Part shown: positions 49,209 through 52,122 of the stretch, in pieces
How the letters are laid out: every line of letters starts with the position of its first letter
Numbering within the stretch: position 1 is the first letter of the stretch
Source: Bacillus sp. MRMR6
Lineage (GTDB): Bacteria; Bacillota; Bacilli; Bacillales; Cytobacillaceae
Reading direction: 5' to 3'
Length of the DNA stretch: 52,122 nucleotides
Assembly (NCBI RefSeq): GCF_001940785.1
Contig: NZ_MSLS01000036.1
Span: forward strand, 1-52,122
Made by a program: the position numbers and the translations under genes
The notes under the pieces: generated by a model
What the model was told of the DNA's origin: nothing
The model's database searches: none
The model's input: the letters and a program-made list of their open reading frames with translations, nothing else

Positions 49209-49830
49209 TTCCTTTCGTTAATTTCCGTTCTAGAATTTTTATTGTTTTTTTATAGACCATTTCTAGTGATTCCGATGCGTCGATTTCTACCATTCTATTC
49301 GGAAAACGGTCTAATAGGATTTTATATCCCTCTCTTACCTTACTGTGGAATTCTAAATCTTCAAGGTCTAATCGGTTTATTTCTCTTCCTTTATTACTAT
49401 TGATTCGCTTTAACCCTAACTCAGGTTCAATATCAAAGTAAATAGTCAGGTCAGGCATCATCTGTTCAATAGCAAACTGGTTAATTGTAAACACTTCATC
49501 TATTCCTAAACCTCTTGCATGCCCCTGATAGGCCAAAGAACTGTCTACAAACCGATCACATAGAATGATTTTCCCTTCCTCTAATGCTGGTTTTACCTTT
49601 TCAACCAGATGCTGTCTCCTTGCTGCTGCATATAGCAGGGCCTCTGTTCGAGCATCCATCGATGTGTTTCCTTTATCTAAAATGACATTCCTGATTTGTT
49701 CTGCAATGTCAATCCCGCCTGGTTCACGCGTTATTAACGCCTCTTCGAAGTATTCTGCAACCATATTTATAATAGTTGTTTTACCTGCACCTTCTGGGCC
49801 TTCAAATGTAATAAAATATCCTGTTGTCAT
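49201..49830 (-). CDS. tmk: Thymidylate kinase
   Basis: Phosphorylates dTMP to dTDP. The 209 aa protein has the P-loop [11 protein letters not shown] (about residues 9-19), the DR motif [13 protein letters not shown] and the lid [14 protein letters not shown] region. The ATG at 49830 matches the family start [16 protein letters not shown] lies 10 nt upstream, so the in-frame TTG at 49836 with 4 nt spacing is an alternative. It follows yaaO by 6 bp, so the two are cotranscribed. Confidence 0.97.
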   Translation of the reverse strand: MTTGYFITFEGPEGAGKTTIINMVAEYFEEALITREPGGIDIAEQIRNVILDKGNTSMDARTEALLYAAARRQHLVEKVKPALEEGKIILCDRFVDSSLAYQGHARGLGIDEVFTINQFAIEQMMPDLTIYFDIEPELGLKRINSNKGREINRLDLEDLEFHSKVREGYKILLDRFPNRMVEIDASESLEMVYKKTIKILERKLTKGSL

Positions 49831-49836
49831 TTTCAA

Positions 49837-51300
49837 TTAACCTCCAAAAGCTGTTGTTTCTATAAAAACTTTTAATAATCCCTTATCTAATAGCAACCCG
49901 CCATGAAAACGGGACCCGCCCCCTACTAACCGATTTAAGTGGATTATTTTTTCCTCCGTAATCTGCTCACCCCGCTGCAATAATGGAATGCCAGGTGGGT
50001 AAGGAATGATTGTCTCCGCACAGACTTTTCCCTCTGCTTCGTCAATTGGTACTTCCTTCGTCTCATATTTAGCCATTTCACTGAATGGAATTGCTAATTC
50101 TGAAATTCTGGTATCGATCGTCATAACCATTTCTTCGCGAACATGTTCAATTTTTATATCAGCTAATACTCTTTTGATTTTCATTATTGTTTCATCAATA
50201 GGGTATACATGATTTTCCTTTAATAAAGGAAAGATGAATAAAACATTATAGGAATCTGCTAGTTCAGTATATATTCCTTCCTTTTCAAGGAGCTTTTGCA
50301 ACTCAAATCCACTTAACCCTGATTTAGATTGAATAGTAATTTTTAAAAGATCACCTATTTTTGATGGAAAATCTAACACTTCAATACTTGGTATAACTGC
50401 TAACTCTTTTTTAAATCGTGCAATTTCTTTATTTAAAAAATCACAATCTGCTTTTTTATAAGAAGATAAGTAGTGTCTTGCTAAATCAAGTGAAGCCATA
50501 ATCGGGTAGGATGGACTGCTTGATTGGAACATCTGCAGGTACTCTCTGATTTTATCTATGCTAACGAGGTCACTGTTAACATGCATGTAAGAGCCCATCG
50601 TCATCGCCGGTAGTGTTTTATGTGCTGATTGGACCACAACATCTGCTCCACATTGTATAGCCGAAGCAGGAAAAGGTTCGCCGACGATTAAATGTGAACC
50701 ATGCGCCTCATCGACTAATACAGGAATATTATAAAGGTGAGCGAGTTTGCTTATTTCTTTTAAATCACTTACCAAACCGTAATAATTCGGATAGGTTAAT
50801 ATGATCGCCTTTGCTGATGGAAACCTAGAGAAAGCTTGTTCAACCGTATCTAAACTAACACCTGAAGCAATTTTCCAGTGGTGAACGAAGTCAGGATCTA
50901 AAAAAACAGGTCGAACTTTGGCTAAATTTAATGCATTTAATACAGATTTATGGCAATTTCTTTGTACAAGTATTAGATCATCCTGCTCACATGCTGCCAT
51001 AATCATGGCAAGGTTCCCGACTGTCGAACCATTTATTAGAAAGAAACTTTTCTTCACCTGGTATAGTTCAGCTAAGAGCTCTTCTGCCTCTTGAATGATG
51101 CCATCTGGAGAATGTAAGTCATCCAAACCTGTTATTTCAGTGGCATCTATTTTAAGAACATCTTTAAAGTAATTCTCTTCCTCTGGACGGTGCTGAAGGA
51201 GCACCCCGTACTTATGTCCTGGTACATGGAAGGAAGTGGGTCTGCTGTTCCTATGTTTTATTAAAGCCTCAAATATGGGCATTCTGTTTTGATTTTTCAT
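49837..51300 (-). CDS. yaaO: Orn/Lys/Arg decarboxylase-family PLP enzyme (YaaO)
   Basis: A 487 aa fold-type I decarboxylase. Visible landmarks are FHVPGHKYG near the N-terminus, DATEITGLDDLHSPDGII, FLINGSTVGNLAMI, VDEAHGSHL (PLP-contacting Asp and His) and SAHKTLPAMTMGS with the Schiff-base Lys near residue 225; the C-terminal domain ends in the family's small lobe. Substrate (lysine, arginine or ornithine) cannot be told by eye. The ATG at 51300 is 9 nt after AAAGGAG. It sits between csfB and tmk as in B. subtilis. Confidence 0.92.
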   Translation of the reverse strand: MKNQNRMPIFEALIKHRNSRPTSFHVPGHKYGVLLQHRPEEENYFKDVLKIDATEITGLDDLHSPDGIIQEAEELLAELYQVKKSFFLINGSTVGNLAMIMAACEQDDLILVQRNCHKSVLNALNLAKVRPVFLDPDFVHHWKIASGVSLDTVEQAFSRFPSAKAIILTYPNYYGLVSDLKEISKLAHLYNIPVLVDEAHGSHLIVGEPFPASAIQCGADVVVQSAHKTLPAMTMGSYMHVNSDLVSIDKIREYLQMFQSSSPSYPIMASLDLARHYLSSYKKADCDFLNKEIARFKKELAVIPSIEVLDFPSKIGDLLKITIQSKSGLSGFELQKLLEKEGIYTELADSYNVLFIFPLLKENHVYPIDETIMKIKRVLADIKIEHVREEMVMTIDTRISELAIPFSEMAKYETKEVPIDEAEGKVCAETIIPYPPGIPLLQRGEQITEEKIIHLNRLVGGGSRFHGGLLLDKGLLKVFIETTAFGG

Positions 51301-51336
51301 CTTTTCATACTCCTTTAAGAGTCTCATTTATTTTAA

Positions 51337-51398
51337 CAAAAAACAAAGGGCTCTACCCCCTTCTTTGCAAAAAAATAAAGCCCTTAATAGGACTTATT
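51337..51398 (-). terminator. Tandem csfB terminators
   Basis: Two hairpins in a row on the minus strand: AATAAGTCC / GGGCTTTATT with a T run, overlapping the csfB stop (51398-51369), and CAAAG-GG / CC-CTTTG with a T run (51367-51337). Both stems have a bulge. Confidence 0.6.
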
Positions 51399-51597
51399 AG
51401 GAAAAAATTTCTGGTGTGGTAATCTTTCTTAGCTGCCGCAAGAAATATTTATATTTTGGGTCATGCGTTTCTGTATGAATTAAATCACTTTCGCACTCGG
51501 TACAGATAAAAGACGTATATAAATAGATTCCTTTGGGTTTTAAATCCTCACAGATAACACATGTTTTCGGAAATTCGTTATGTGCTGCTGAACTCAA
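51397..51597 (-). CDS. csfB: Anti-sigma factor Gin (CsfB)
   Basis: Gin binds sigma-G and prevents its premature activity in the early forespore; it also affects sigma-E. The 66 aa protein has two CxxC zinc pairs, CVIC and CTEC, the conserved GIYLYTSFIC and a C-terminal PxxxS tail (TPEIFS). The start is read as TTG at 51597, eight bases after GGAGG; three GTG codons overlap the ribosome site and are less likely. A perfect sigma-F promoter precedes it. Confidence 0.92.
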   Translation of the reverse strand: MSSAAHNEFPKTCVICEDLKPKGIYLYTSFICTECESDLIHTETHDPKYKYFLRQLRKITTPEIFS

Positions 51598-51989
51598 TCC
51601 CACCACCTCCACAGACCTAGTGTTACCTTTTTCGTAGAATTGTATACAATCTTTAGAATTATCTCTTCCTAGAATTCCTCGTTATTATCCTATGTAGCAA
51701 ATTGCATTTGGGTGTATGTCTAGTGTCGATTTCTTTAAAAACACTTCGTACTTTTTGACGAATAAGCTAATATTTCTTGTACATTATTTCCCGGACAAGG
51801 AACTGGTTAGGTAAGAGGTTGTTTTGTGTTTTGTTGTGTTTTTATTGTTATTTTGGATATCTCTTAAAGAAATACTATAAGTGACCTTTTCCTCACTATT
51901 CTTTGGCAAACAGGTTACTTATCACCACTCCCTCTTTTACTTATCTTTGGCAAAGTGGTCACAAATAACTTAGCTACGTTACTCAACTG
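51598..51989. other. Gap between csfB and rrn terminator, no gene
   Basis: Besides the csfB promoter this stretch holds TGTCGAT (51724-51730) and TGACGAA (51756-51762), Spo0A-box-like words, and a direct repeat CTTTGGCAAA at 51901-51910 and 51945-51954. xpaC and yaaN, found beside csfB in B. subtilis, are not here. No RNA gene is recognised. Confidence 0.4.
51618..51647 (-). promoter_or_regulatory. csfB promoter (sigma-F)
   Basis: Minus strand: -35 GTATA (51647-51643), 15 bp spacer, -10 GGTAACACTA (51627-51618), matching every fixed position of the sigma-F pattern GYATA-15-GGNNANANTR. The transcript would start a few bases before the ribosome site. Confidence 0.8.
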
Positions 51990-52024
51990 AAAAAAAAGAC
52001 AACCCTATTAAGGATTGTCTTTTC
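51990..52024 (-). terminator. rRNA operon terminator
   Basis: Minus strand: stem AAGACAATCC / GGGTTGTCTT followed by eight Ts, directly after the 5S gene. Confidence 0.9.
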
Positions 52025-52027
52025 ATT

Positions 52028-52122
<95 letters not shown>

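Overview
The window is a 52 kb stretch of a chromosome from an endospore-forming Bacillaceae bacterium. It starts in the 5' part of a 16S rRNA gene and ends in a 5S rRNA gene, both on the minus strand, so it is the interval between two rRNA operons. The gene order between them follows, in reverse, the origin-proximal csfB-to-lysS segment of Bacillus subtilis. Gene content, sporulation sigma-factor promoters, strong GGAGG ribosome binding sites and the 16S fragment all point to Bacillus sensu lato. The genus cannot be fixed by eye; a relative of Neobacillus, Cytobacillus or Mesobacillus is a reasonable guess. Every gene except abrB lies on the minus strand, so transcription runs right to left, presumably away from an origin beyond the right edge.

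Right to left: 5S rRNA and rrn terminator; csfB (sigma-G inhibitor); yaaO (PLP decarboxylase), tmk, darA, holB, ricT, yabA; trmN6, yazA, rsmI; abrB (divergent); metG, dayD/tatD, yabE, rnmV, rsmA; yabG; veg; sspF; ispE, purR, yabJ, spoVG; glmU, prs, ctc, pth, fin, mfd; spoVT; yabM, mazG, rqcP, yabP, yabQ, divIC, yabR; spoIIE; yabS, yabT, tilS, hpt, ftsH; coaX, hslO, yacD, cysK; folP, folB, folK, yazB, dusB; lysS; then the tandem promoters, boxA and 5' end of the next 16S gene. Relative to the B. subtilis layout as I know it, pabB-pabA-pabC (between cysK and folP), yaaR (between darA and holB), xpaC-yaaN (beside csfB) and the tRNA genes between yabR and spoIIE are absent.

The genes combine housekeeping work (aminoacylation, folate, cysteine, CoA, PRPP and UDP-GlcNAc synthesis, rRNA and tRNA modification, replication control, transcription-coupled repair) with sporulation control. 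The promoters form a readable sporulation cascade: a Spo0A-type spoIIE promoter with 21 bp spacing, tandem Spo0A boxes at abrB, sigma-H at spoVG, sigma-F at csfB and fin, sigma-G at spoVT and sspF, sigma-K at yabG, plus sigma-B at ctc.

The least ordinary parts are non-coding. A ~120 bp nested-palindrome repeat occurs in three full copies, one showing an apparently compensatory stem change. Two copies lie between a sigma-G promoter and the start codon of a forespore gene (spoVT, sspF), so they should be transcribed as structured 5' leaders. A second small repeat occurs twice. A strongly structured, gene-less element downstream of mfd resembles the right end (omega-RNA-like) of an IS200/IS605 TnpB element. 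Extra Spo0A-box candidates lie before metG, darA and yabE. No complete insertion sequence, prophage or CRISPR array was seen.
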